The notes under the pieces are model-generated. The model was not told the DNA's origin. It saw only the letters and a program-made list of their open reading frames with translations, and searched no databases. Both the position numbers and the translations under genes were made by a program. Below, piece by piece: positions 15,719 through 22,323 of a DNA stretch of 22,323 nt (within the stretch, counting starts at the first letter, position 1; the number at the start of each line of letters is the position of its first letter). Source of the DNA: CAYRGQ01 sp964444885 (GTDB lineage: Bacteria; Bacteroidota; Bacteroidia; Sphingobacteriales; Sphingobacteriaceae); contig CAYUIZ010000043.1 of assembly GCA_964444885.1 (NCBI GenBank), positions 1-22,323 on the forward strand. The letters run 5' to 3'.

Positions 15719-16816
15719 ATGGATTTAAACCAGTTTACGATTGGGGTCGAAGAGGAGTACATGGTTATGGACCCCCTGACCCGCGAATTGAAATCACACG
15801 ACCAAAAGATTGTGGAACTATCCCAGAAGGTGCTGAAGGACAAAGTGAAAGCCGAGATGCACCAAGCCGTGGTGGAAGTAGGCACTTGCGTTTGCCGCAC
15901 GGTCGAAGAGGCCCGGGACGACATTTATCTCCTGCGCCGGACCATTGCGGAGATCGCCGGCGACCTCGACCTGATTGTCGGTGGCTCCGGCACGCACCCC
16001 TTTTCGGAATGGGAACGACAATTGATTACGGATAATCCCCGCTATTTCGAAATTATCAACGAAATGCAGGACGCCGCACGCTCCAACCTGATTTTTGGTT
16101 TGCACGTGCATGTCGGCATGGCCAGCCGGCAGATGGCGATCCATATCGCCAACTCCGCCCGTTACTTCCTGCCCCATATCTTTTCGCTGTCGACCAACTC
16201 TCCTTTTTGGGAAGGGCGGAATACGGGGTTCAAATCCTTCCGCACCAAGGTGTTCGATAAGTTTCCAAGGACGGGAATCCCCGATTATTTCGAGTCGATC
16301 GAAGAATATGATAACTATATTAACCTGCTGATCAAGACAAATTGTATTGACAACGCAAAAAAGGTGTGGTGGGACCTGCGCGTCCACCCGTTTTACAATA
16401 CGGTTGAGTTCCGGATTTGCGACGTGTCCCTGACCGTAGCCGAAACGATGGCGCTGGCCGCATTGTTTCAGGCCGTTTGCGTCAAGTTGTATAAGCTACG
16501 CACGCAAAACATGAACTACATGGTGTACAAGCGGTTTTTGGTCAACGAAAACAAGTGGCGGGCATCGCGGTACGGGATCGATGGGCTGATGATCGATTTC
16601 GGGAAAGAAATCGAGATAAATACCCGGGCGTTGATTTACGAGCTGCTCGATTTTGTTGACGACGTCGTCGATGAGATCGGTGCCCGCGAGGCCATCAACT
16701 ATGTGCCGGTCATATTGGAGCAGGGTACGGGGGCCGATCGGCAATTAGCCGTGTATGACGAGACCAAAAGCCTGGTGTCCGTGGTCGACTACATCCACAG
16801 CCAGTTTGTGGTGTGA
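15719..16816 (+). CDS. GCS2/YbdK-type glutamate-cysteine ligase-like carboxylate-amine ligase
   Basis: 365 residues from ATG 15719; an in-frame TTG three codons upstream is less likely because the conserved FTIGVEEEYMV begins at residue 6. Family motifs are GVEEEY at 9-14, EVGT at 53-56, GLHVHVG at 127-133, STNSPFWEGRNTG at 158-170, WWDLRVHP at 217-224, TVEFRICD at 228-235 and ENKWRASRYG at 277-286. These form the ATP, Mg and glutamate-type substrate site of the glutamine-synthetase-like fold. YbdK proteins show only weak gamma-glutamylcysteine ligase activity in vitro and their true substrates are mostly unknown. The neighbours, two ATP-grasp-type proteins and an amidotransferase-like protein, suggest a shared pathway making an amide or gamma-glutamyl product. 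Confidence 0.9.
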   Translation: MDLNQFTIGVEEEYMVMDPLTRELKSHDQKIVELSQKVLKDKVKAEMHQAVVEVGTCVCRTVEEARDDIYLLRRTIAEIAGDLDLIVGGSGTHPFSEWERQLITDNPRYFEIINEMQDAARSNLIFGLHVHVGMASRQMAIHIANSARYFLPHIFSLSTNSPFWEGRNTGFKSFRTKVFDKFPRTGIPDYFESIEEYDNYINLLIKTNCIDNAKKVWWDLRVHPFYNTVEFRICDVSLTVAETMALAALFQAVCVKLYKLRTQNMNYMVYKRFLVNENKWRASRYGIDGLMIDFGKEIEINTRALIYELLDFVDDVVDEIGAREAINYVPVILEQGTGADRQLAVYDETKSLVSVVDYIHSQFVV

Positions 16817-16875
16817 TGCTTGCTTCGGCGGGAGACCACGCACGCGAAGAATTCTTAATTATTTGTTGCATTTTT

Positions 16876-16883
16876 TATCTTTG
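16876..16883 (+). promoter_or_regulatory. -7 promoter box (TATCTTTG) for the amidotransferase-like gene
   Basis: TATCTTTG matches TAnnTTTG and ends 5 nt before ATG 16889, in an AT-rich stretch (16851-16883) that differs from the GC-rich surroundings. The message would be leaderless or nearly so. The -33 region is weak. This would give the last two genes of the cluster their own start of transcription. Confidence 0.6.
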
Positions 16884-16888
16884 CATCG

Positions 16889-17734
16889 ATGAATTTTGAA
16901 AATCACGACATTCGAATCGCATTAATGGACCTCAATAATGGGCATCCTAACCAGGGAATGCGCAATATACGGGAGATTTTAGCCCGGTACCAGGTGGATC
17001 GTGGTGTGCACGCCTACGTCGAAGAGTTTGACGTCAGGCAGCGCAACCAGCTCCCCGACTTGTCGTTTGATGTCTATTTGTCAAGTGGCGGACCCGGGTC
17101 GCCCTATGAGGACGGGATGGCGTGGGAGCGTGGGTATTTCCAACTGGTTCGAAGCCTTCACGAACACAATAAGACCGCCGACAAAACCAATAGGAAGCAC
17201 GTGTTTTTCATTTGCCATTCCTTCCAATTGGCCTGCCGGATTTTTAATGTCGGAAACGTCACATTGCGAAAATCCAACTCGTTCGGTGTTTTCCCGACAC
17301 ACAAAACCGGGGCGGGACAGCTAGAGCCGGTGTTCGGTTCGTTGCCCGATCCCTTTTACATTGTCGACAGCCGCGACTGGCAGGTGGTGGGGGTCAACGA
17401 ACGCCGCTTGGCCGAAATGGGGGGTGCCGTGTTGGCTTTGGAAAAAGAACGGCCGCACGTGCTAATGAAGCAGGCGGTAATGGCCATCCGCTTTTCTCCC
17501 GAGATGGTCGGGACGCAATTTCATCCCGAGGCCGATGCGCAAAGCATGCGTAACCTGCTGCATAACGAAGAATGGGCGAACAAGATTATCAACAAATACG
17601 GGCGCGAGAAATACGCGGATACGGTGAATCACCTCGCCGATCCGGATAAGATCATGCTCACCCAGGAAATCATTATTCCAACGTTTCTGGATAACGCGAT
17701 CCAAGCCTGCAATAGCGAGGCATTGTACGCCTAA
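16889..17734 (+). CDS. Class I glutamine amidotransferase-like protein
   Basis: 281 residues. The class I GATase triad is intact: Cys109 in FFICHSFQLACR (nucleophile elbow), His212 and Glu214 in TQFHPEAD. The oxyanion-side loop is SSGGPGSP at 65-72. A C-terminal extension after about 225 (RNLLHNEEWANKIINKYG onward) is longer than in a bare GATase domain. The family includes glutaminase subunits that feed ammonia to synthetases, and also gamma-glutamyl hydrolases (peptidase C26, PuuD-like). Both roles fit a position between a carboxylate-amine ligase and an ATP-grasp-like protein. The gene has its own -7 box and is followed, after 122 nt of GC-rich spacer without a recognisable gene, by the last gene of the cluster. 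Confidence 0.87.
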   Translation: MNFENHDIRIALMDLNNGHPNQGMRNIREILARYQVDRGVHAYVEEFDVRQRNQLPDLSFDVYLSSGGPGSPYEDGMAWERGYFQLVRSLHEHNKTADKTNRKHVFFICHSFQLACRIFNVGNVTLRKSNSFGVFPTHKTGAGQLEPVFGSLPDPFYIVDSRDWQVVGVNERRLAEMGGAVLALEKERPHVLMKQAVMAIRFSPEMVGTQFHPEADAQSMRNLLHNEEWANKIINKYGREKYADTVNHLADPDKIMLTQEIIIPTFLDNAIQACNSEALYA

Positions 17735-17856
17735 TCGCGTCGCCAGGGCCCAGGCCCAAGCGGCCGCCGCACGGCACGGATGCAGTGCGCCATGCCGGTG
17801 CGCCTCGGCGTGCTTGACACGACCTGAACGGATTAAACCCATTAAATACCTGAAAG

Positions 17857-19053
17857 ATGATACCCGCCATACGCAAGCAGTATAACCAAGCTTTCACGGC
17901 AGGCAAGTACGCGGACATGACCAACTACCTGTCGCAGCGCTATTCGGATTCCCTGGACTTCCGCGTGGCCGAAACGCCGATATTTGCGTCCAAAACACTC
18001 GGAAAGCAGCTCGTGCAAGCCTGCGAAGATATTGTTGATAGCATCGTGAGTCCGGCTTTTAAAGCTCTGACGCAAGACGCGATCCCGCCGCACCTCGCCG
18101 TCGAAAATGAAGATGACCATTGCGATCTGTTATGCATGGACTTTGCCGTTTGCCGCGATGCCGAGGGCGCGCTCACGCCCCAGCTCATTGAGATGCAGGG
18201 GTTCCCGACGCTGATGTATTACCAAACGGCACTCGCGGAGGCTTACCAGCGTTTTTTCGACGTGCCGGCGGGTTATGGTTCCTACCTCGGCGGTTTCGAT
18301 GCTGAGCGGTACGCCCGTACCATGCAGGAAATCCTGCTCAACGGCCACGCGCCTGACAACGTCATTCTCTTGGAAGTGAAGCCCCAAACACAGAAAACGC
18401 GTATTGATTTCCACGTCACGGAGGAAGCTACGGGCATCCGGGCAGTATGTATTACCGAGCTGAGGCAGGAGGGAAGCGCACTTTTTTACTGGCGCGACGG
18501 TGTGAAAACGCCCGTTCGGCGTATTTACAACCGGATCATTTTTGATGATTTGGAAGCTCAGCGCCCATCATTGGGCGAGTTTGTGGACATTACGCAGGAC
18601 CTCGACGTGGAGTGGGTACCGCATCCCAATTGGTTTTATCGCATTAGCAAGTACACCTTGCCGTTTATTGACTCACCTTATGTTCCGGAAACCCGTTTTC
18701 TGAGCCAGTTGGAGGTCATTCCGGCCGATTTGGAGAATTATGTGCTCAAGCCGTTGTTTTCCTTTGCCGGGCAAGGCGTCATTATCGATGTGCAACCCGA
18801 CGATATCCGGGCCATTGCGAACCCCCAAGACTGGATTATCCAGCGGAAAATCAATTACGAGTCCGTATTGGAAACGCCTTCCGGCCCCGCAAAATGCGAA
18901 ATCAGGATGATGTATGTTTGGGAAAAAGGCGCCCCGAGACCGATTCCCGCCCATAACCTTGCACGCATCAGCAAAGGCAAGATGATCGGTGTGCGCTACA
19001 ACCAGAATCTGGACTGGGTAGGGGGGAGCATTGTGTTTTTTGAGCGCGGGTGA
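17857..19053 (+). CDS. Divergent ATP-grasp-like protein, last gene of ligase cluster
   Basis: 398 residues, no signal peptide or membrane segment. I do not recognise a named family, but the C-terminal part looks like an ATP-grasp nucleotide site: ENYVLKPLFSFAGQGVIIDV at 293-312 (a lysine strand followed by a glycine-rich loop), IIQRKI at 327-332 where the adenine-contacting strand is expected, and CEIRMMYVW at 347-355. The N-terminal half contains HCDLLCMDFAVCR at 88-100 and PQLIEMQGFPTLMYYQT at 108-124, which resemble the acidic catalytic region of glutathionylspermidine-synthase-type enzymes; the order suggests circular permutation. It is probably another amide-forming ligase, but only structure comparison would confirm the fold. 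It converges on the universal stress protein gene. Confidence 0.68.
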   Translation: MIPAIRKQYNQAFTAGKYADMTNYLSQRYSDSLDFRVAETPIFASKTLGKQLVQACEDIVDSIVSPAFKALTQDAIPPHLAVENEDDHCDLLCMDFAVCRDAEGALTPQLIEMQGFPTLMYYQTALAEAYQRFFDVPAGYGSYLGGFDAERYARTMQEILLNGHAPDNVILLEVKPQTQKTRIDFHVTEEATGIRAVCITELRQEGSALFYWRDGVKTPVRRIYNRIIFDDLEAQRPSLGEFVDITQDLDVEWVPHPNWFYRISKYTLPFIDSPYVPETRFLSQLEVIPADLENYVLKPLFSFAGQGVIIDVQPDDIRAIANPQDWIIQRKINYESVLETPSGPAKCEIRMMYVWEKGAPRPIPAHNLARISKGKMIGVRYNQNLDWVGGSIVFFERG

Positions 19054-19086
19054 ACGTCCGAGCCAAGATCCGTTTGAGCCCCGTAA

Positions 19087-19935
19087 CTATTCCGCCCGTT
19101 GGAAGAAGGCCGGCACCGTTAGGTTATAAGCAATCGATCGCGTCAGATTTTTCGAAAACAGTTGTTTGAAAAAACTCCGGCGATTATACGATACGAGTAA
19201 TAGGTCGATATTTTCCTCCTCCGTCAGGTGCTCGATGCACTTCGGTATGGATGCGACGACATCAAGGCGTGCGCTAGCCTGGTCTACGCGATAGCTTATT
19301 TTCTCGACGCCAGATCGTTGCCTTACCGTGTCTGCCCAGTAGTCCGCGTCTTCGTTATCCGTGGTTTTTCCCGGTTCGTCTACGTGCAGCAGCACCACCT
19401 CAAGCGACGCACTTGTCCGGCTGATAAAGGTTTGCAGCACCTCGAGTTCGCTTTCCTTGAAATTGCTCAGCACGCCAATTTTATCCAGTTTGAAGCCACG
19501 GTAGCTCTCGGGCACGGCCAAGACGCCGACCGGGGATCGCTGGATGACGTCAAACGTATTGCTACCCAGCACGATGCTCTTTAGCCCGCTGGCCCCCCGC
19601 GTACCCATCACGACAAACTTTGTGTTTTCTGACGTGACCAGGTCAGGCAATACGTTGCCCAGGGTGCCCTGAACGCAAGCTGACGTGATCGAAAGCTGTG
19701 GGAATTGGGCTGCAAGCCGGGCCGCCACTTCGTCGATCTCGCCAACCGCTTTGTTATGGGCATGGCCGCGCATCTCTTCGTTGAACTGCTGTCCGGCAAA
19801 GGCGGAGGTCATCGGCTGATACGCGTGAAGCAAGTGAATGCCCCATTGGTATCGGGTCGCCAGATGTGCTGCGTACAGCGTAGCCTGCCATGCGTTTTCG
19901 GAAAAATCGGTCGGTACTAACAGTGCATTTTTCAT
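19087..19935 (-). CDS. Tandem-domain universal stress protein (UspA family)
   Basis: 282 residues with two Usp folds, about 1-143 and 149-280. The first has the ATP-binding signature G-2x-G-9x-G-S exactly (GTRGASGLKSIVLGS at 111-125), followed by SPVGVLAVP. The second keeps the fold markers (DKIGVLSNF, LEVVLLHVDEP, IDLLLVSYNRRSFF) but has lost the glycines, so it probably does not bind ATP the same way. Such proteins are cytosolic and respond to starvation or envelope stress; no enzyme activity can be predicted. A well-spaced promoter lies upstream. The gene is divergent from the glycosyltransferase gene across about 200 nt and convergent with the ligase cluster. Confidence 0.93.
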   Translation of the reverse strand: MKNALLVPTDFSENAWQATLYAAHLATRYQWGIHLLHAYQPMTSAFAGQQFNEEMRGHAHNKAVGEIDEVAARLAAQFPQLSITSACVQGTLGNVLPDLVTSENTKFVVMGTRGASGLKSIVLGSNTFDVIQRSPVGVLAVPESYRGFKLDKIGVLSNFKESELEVLQTFISRTSASLEVVLLHVDEPGKTTDNEDADYWADTVRQRSGVEKISYRVDQASARLDVVASIPKCIEHLTEEENIDLLLVSYNRRSFFKQLFSKNLTRSIAYNLTVPAFFQRAE

Positions 19936-19962
19936 TTAGGGGTGGTTTTGTTGGATCCAAAC

Positions 19963-19992
19963 CAAAGTTAATAAAAACAACGTCCTAACCAA
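19963..19992 (-). promoter_or_regulatory. Bacteroidota housekeeping promoter for the universal stress protein gene
   Basis: On the minus strand TTG (19990-19992), 19 nt, then TAACTTTG (19963-19970) fit the -33/-7 consensus. The -7 box is 27 nt before the ATG. The remainder of the 200-nt divergent region probably also carries the glycosyltransferase promoter, where only an imperfect box TACCTTCG (20107-20114) is seen. Confidence 0.72.
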
Positions 19993-20133
19993 TCCTGCCG
20001 TCTGGATAATCGCGTCGCACGAACCGATTTCCGTAAGTTTTGGCATTATTTTGACACTTCGCCCCTAAAATAAGAACCAATTTATGTCGTTTCCCTGCTT
20101 ATTTTATACCTTCGTTCCTCAACATGCCTATCC

Positions 20134-21306
20134 ATGGAAATAGCTTTTTGGGTTAGTTTAGCCATCATTGCATACACATTTGTCGGATACGGCCTGGTAT
20201 TGTGGTTGCTGGTGCGTGTCAAGCGCGTCTTGAAAAAGCCTGTGGCCTTGCCCGTGCCACCCGATGGTCAACTTCCGACGTGTTGCCTGATTGTCGCCGC
20301 GTATAACGAGGAGGCAGAAATTGAGCGGAAAATTAAAAACTCGCTGGCGCTCGCCTATCCGGCCCATAAACTGTCTATCCTTTTCGTCACGGACGGGTCC
20401 AGTGACCGAACACCGGACATCGTGGCGGCACACCCCGAAGTTCGCCTGATGCATGAGCCAGCCCGGCGAGGGAAGATACACGCCGTGCACCGTGCCGTCG
20501 CGGCAAGTGATGCGGACATTCTTGTTTTTACCGACGCCAATACCGTTCTCAACCCCGATGCGCTACTTGTGCTTTGCAAACATTACCAGAACCCGCGTAT
20601 TGGGGCTGTATCAGGTGAGAAGCGCATAGCGTCCGGCGAAACGGCTGATGCGAGCACCGCCGGCGAAGGCTTTTATTGGAAGTACGAATCGACCCTGAAA
20701 AAATGGGACGCCGAGTTGCACTCGTTGGTCGGTTCGGCCGGCGAGCTGTTCAGCATTCGCAGGAGTTTATACCAGCCTGTTCCGCCCAACACGGTGCTGG
20801 ATGATTTCATGATTTCGATGAACATTGCCAAGCAGGGGTATCGTGTCGCCTACGAGCCCGCCGCCTATGCGGTGGAAACAGCTTCGGCCAATGTGGAGGA
20901 GGAACTTAAACGCAAGGTGCGTATCGCAGCAGGGGGTATACAATCCATTGTGTGGCTTTGGCCATTGCTGTTGCCGTTCAAGCGGCCGTTGTTGACCTTC
21001 CAGTATGTCAGCCATCGCGTGCTGCGCTGGACCGTCACGCCTTTCCTGCTGGTGCTTCTGTTCGTGGTTAGTGCCGTGCTCGCCTTTCGTGATGCCGGCT
21101 GGTTTTACCAGCTTGCTTTTTTTGGGCAAGTCGTGTTCTACGCCCTGGCCTGTTGTGGGTGGTACGTAGCGCAGCGCGAACTGAAAGCCAAAATCGTGTT
21201 TATACCCTATTATTTCTGCGTGATGAATTACGCCGTGGTGGCCGGGCTTTTCCGTTACCTGAAAGGAAATCAAAGTGTGGCGTGGGAAAAATCCCGCCGC
21301 AAGTAG
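20134..21306 (+). CDS. Membrane glycosyltransferase, family 2 (processive BcsA/NodC/HAS-like)
   Basis: 390 residues. One N-terminal helix (about 4-28) precedes a GT-A domain. The UDP-sugar site is seen in LIVAAYNEE at 52-60, VTDGSSDRT at 85-93, GKIHAVHRA at 113-121 and the DxD-type FTDANT at 132-137. VGSAGELFSIRR at 199-210 precedes the acceptor base in VLDDF at 221-225 (usually TED or EDxD). RKVRIAAGG at 260-268 takes the place of the QxxRW motif. Three or four helices follow at about 269-283, 301-318, 326-344 and 355-374. The enzyme should extend or start an extracellular polysaccharide or glycolipid at the inner membrane; the sugar is unknown. The gene stands alone, convergent with the phosphopantetheinyl transferase gene 5 nt away. 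Confidence 0.9.
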   Translation: MEIAFWVSLAIIAYTFVGYGLVLWLLVRVKRVLKKPVALPVPPDGQLPTCCLIVAAYNEEAEIERKIKNSLALAYPAHKLSILFVTDGSSDRTPDIVAAHPEVRLMHEPARRGKIHAVHRAVAASDADILVFTDANTVLNPDALLVLCKHYQNPRIGAVSGEKRIASGETADASTAGEGFYWKYESTLKKWDAELHSLVGSAGELFSIRRSLYQPVPPNTVLDDFMISMNIAKQGYRVAYEPAAYAVETASANVEEELKRKVRIAAGGIQSIVWLWPLLLPFKRPLLTFQYVSHRVLRWTVTPFLLVLLFVVSAVLAFRDAGWFYQLAFFGQVVFYALACCGWYVAQRELKAKIVFIPYYFCVMNYAVVAGLFRYLKGNQSVAWEKSRRK

Positions 21307-21311
21307 GGACG

Positions 21312-22133
21312 CTAGCCAGGTTCGCCAGGTTCCTGCCAACGGTAGCATGCAAAGGCGTCAAATGGACGCGAAGTACATAAGGTGGCGAGAAGCGTCGGCT
21401 GCACTTCAAACGTAAATAAATGTAGCCGATCAGTCGCAGTGGTACCCACGTTGTCCGGTTGGACTGCGCCTGACCCGTCCAGCACCTCAAAATCCGGCAA
21501 ATGCTCGCCGATGCCTTTCCCTGTAAGCTTCAGCACGGCTTCTTTGCGTGTCCACAAGGTATAGAAACGATGGTGTTCTTCGCCAATATACTGGATTTCG
21601 CGGGGTGAGAAGCAGGCGTCGACCATGCTTTCGAATTCAAAGTCTGTTTTAATATGCTCGATGTCGATGCCCACGGCGTGGAGGGGGTCGATGGCAATAA
21701 TGACGTGGTTGTCTGTGTACGAAAGGCTAAACGACAGTGGTTGTTTTACGCCGTCCAAGAAAGGTTTGTTGTGCATGCCCAGCTTGAACTGAAGGGAGCG
21801 CGGCGCGATGGCGAGTGCTCGGCCCAATAGATGGCGCAAGACGACGCGCCCAAGCAAAAATCGGTTGCGGTGCCGCGCCTGATGGAAGCGCAATCCCCTG
21901 TTGATTTCCTCGGCGCTTAGCGTATCGATAAAATGTTGGGTCAGGGTGTGGCTGTCAGGCACGGGTACGCTCCATACCGTGGGCACTTCGGCCATATCGG
22001 GGGCTGGCAAATGCACGCCGCCGTCCCGCCACGACGGATCAGGCCTGTGTTCGCTGTGGAGAATTATCCCGTTCATCGGTATGAAGGTCGTGTTTTTTGG
22101 TGAACTCGCGCAATACACCGGTAAAATTGCCAT
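21312..22133 (-). CDS. Sfp-type 4'-phosphopantetheinyl transferase
   Basis: 273 residues from ATG 22133, or 254 from ATG 22076 (MNGIILHSEH), which may be the true start because the first 19 residues are not part of the family core. Signature motifs are FSLSYTDNHV at 135-144, VGIDIEHIK at 154-162 with the Mg-binding Asp and Glu, FSPRE at 175-179 and WTRKEAVLKLTGKG at 194-207. The enzyme moves the phosphopantetheine arm from coenzyme A to a serine of a carrier protein. Sfp-type enzymes often serve secondary metabolism (NRPS, PKS, polyene or flexirubin pigments), but no carrier protein gene is in this window. It follows the ROK-family fragment by 23 nt on the same strand, so it may be the end of an operon that continues beyond the edge. 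Confidence 0.93.
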   Translation of the reverse strand: MAILPVYCASSPKNTTFIPMNGIILHSEHRPDPSWRDGGVHLPAPDMAEVPTVWSVPVPDSHTLTQHFIDTLSAEEINRGLRFHQARHRNRFLLGRVVLRHLLGRALAIAPRSLQFKLGMHNKPFLDGVKQPLSFSLSYTDNHVIIAIDPLHAVGIDIEHIKTDFEFESMVDACFSPREIQYIGEEHHRFYTLWTRKEAVLKLTGKGIGEHLPDFEVLDGSGAVQPDNVGTTATDRLHLFTFEVQPTLLATLCTSRPFDAFACYRWQEPGEPG

Positions 22134-22156
22134 CGTACGACGGTAGCAACCGCAGC

Positions 22157-22323
22157 TTAGTCTGCTACTTTCTTGATGTGTGTTCGGAAATAATGCTCAA
22201 GGAATGAGTTGGATACCCCCATTGCTCCGGCGTCGCCGGCTAATTTGGAAACGCGGATTTCGGCCTGGTTGCGTATGGGCGTCATGCAGTACGTGTTGAT
22301 GGCCTGCTGGATGGGTACGGTAA
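22157..22323 (-). CDS. C-terminal fragment of probable ROK-family protein, cut by window edge
   Basis: The last 54 codons of a minus-strand gene are visible, ending TAA at 22157-22159; the start is beyond the window. The fragment reads IQQAINTYCMTPIRNQAEIRV, then SKLAGDAGAMGVSNSF. The stretch SKLAGDAGAMG resembles the C-terminal (S)xLGxDAGxxGA block of ROK-family sugar kinases and NagC-type regulators, where it ends the last beta-alpha unit. Too little is present to decide between kinase and regulator. It runs in the same direction as the phosphopantetheinyl transferase gene 23 nt away. Confidence 0.58.
   Translation of the reverse strand, partial: TVPIQQAINTYCMTPIRNQAEIRVSKLAGDAGAMGVSNSFLEHYFRTHIKKVAD

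Noticed and set aside
15818..16387. Open frame of 189 codons opposite the GCS2 ligase gene
   Set aside because: Entirely antisense to conserved ligase motifs, with no family features.
17735..17856. GC-rich spacer in the ligase cluster as a possible small RNA or repeat
   Set aside because: Only short imperfect inverted repeats (such as GGGCCCAGGCCC); no promoter, no T-tract and no credible open frame.
1..22323. Mobile element, CRISPR array, tRNA or defence island
   Set aside because: No transposase, integrase, terminal repeats, spaced direct repeats, cloverleaf sequences or known defence domains were found on either strand.

Overview
The window looks like a chromosomal segment from a Bacteroidota bacterium, probably of the Sphingobacteriales. 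That placement is inference. It rests on repeated matches to the Bacteroidota housekeeping promoter (TTTG or TTG, about 19-20 nt, then TAnnTTTG), on the near absence of Shine-Dalgarno sequences, on the gene families present (a DtxR-type regulator next to smpB, a tandem-domain universal stress protein, a lipoprotein FKBP, a membrane-anchored MutS-like ATPase) and on fairly GC-rich coding sequence. I see no tRNA, rRNA, CRISPR array, insertion sequence, integrase or phage gene.

Layout. Positions 1-5600 are all on the minus strand: a TatD-family nuclease cut by the window edge, a two-gene unit of a DHH/DHHA1 phosphoesterase followed by an FKBP-type prolyl isomerase lipoprotein that ends at a clear intrinsic terminator, and a large envelope protein with an N-terminal anchor and a C-terminal beta-propeller. 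Positions 5850-8780 are on the plus strand: a DUF423 membrane protein and the primosomal helicase PriA. A small predicted outer-membrane protein (minus) converges on priA. Protein-L-isoaspartate methyltransferase and a membrane-anchored MutS-like ATPase follow on the plus strand, overlapping at stop and start. SmpB and a DtxR/MntR-type metalloregulator lie on the minus strand.

The most unusual region is 13705-19053. Five plus-strand genes lie in a row: a serine esterase of the COG4947 type, an ATP-grasp protein with a lysine/alanine-rich histone-H1-like tail, a GCS2/YbdK-type carboxylate-amine ligase, a class I glutamine-amidotransferase-like protein with an intact Cys-His-Glu triad, and a divergent ATP-grasp-like protein. 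Three of the five are predicted to join carboxylates to amines with ATP, and the other two are predicted hydrolases. Together they suggest an uncharacterised small-peptide, gamma-glutamyl or amide pathway. The substrate cannot be told from sequence.

The right end holds a tandem universal stress protein (minus), a processive-type family 2 glycosyltransferase (plus), an Sfp-type phosphopantetheinyl transferase (minus) and the last residues of a probable ROK-family protein running off the edge.

Several promoter -7 boxes sit only 4-7 nt in front of start codons (the DtxR-type gene, the amidotransferase gene, pcm). This points to leaderless or nearly leaderless mRNAs and helps fix those starts. 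Several starts are best read as non-ATG or as shorter than the longest open frame: TTG for the esterase, GTG for the outer-membrane protein, and internal ATGs for the DtxR-type regulator, the GCS2 ligase and the envelope protein.
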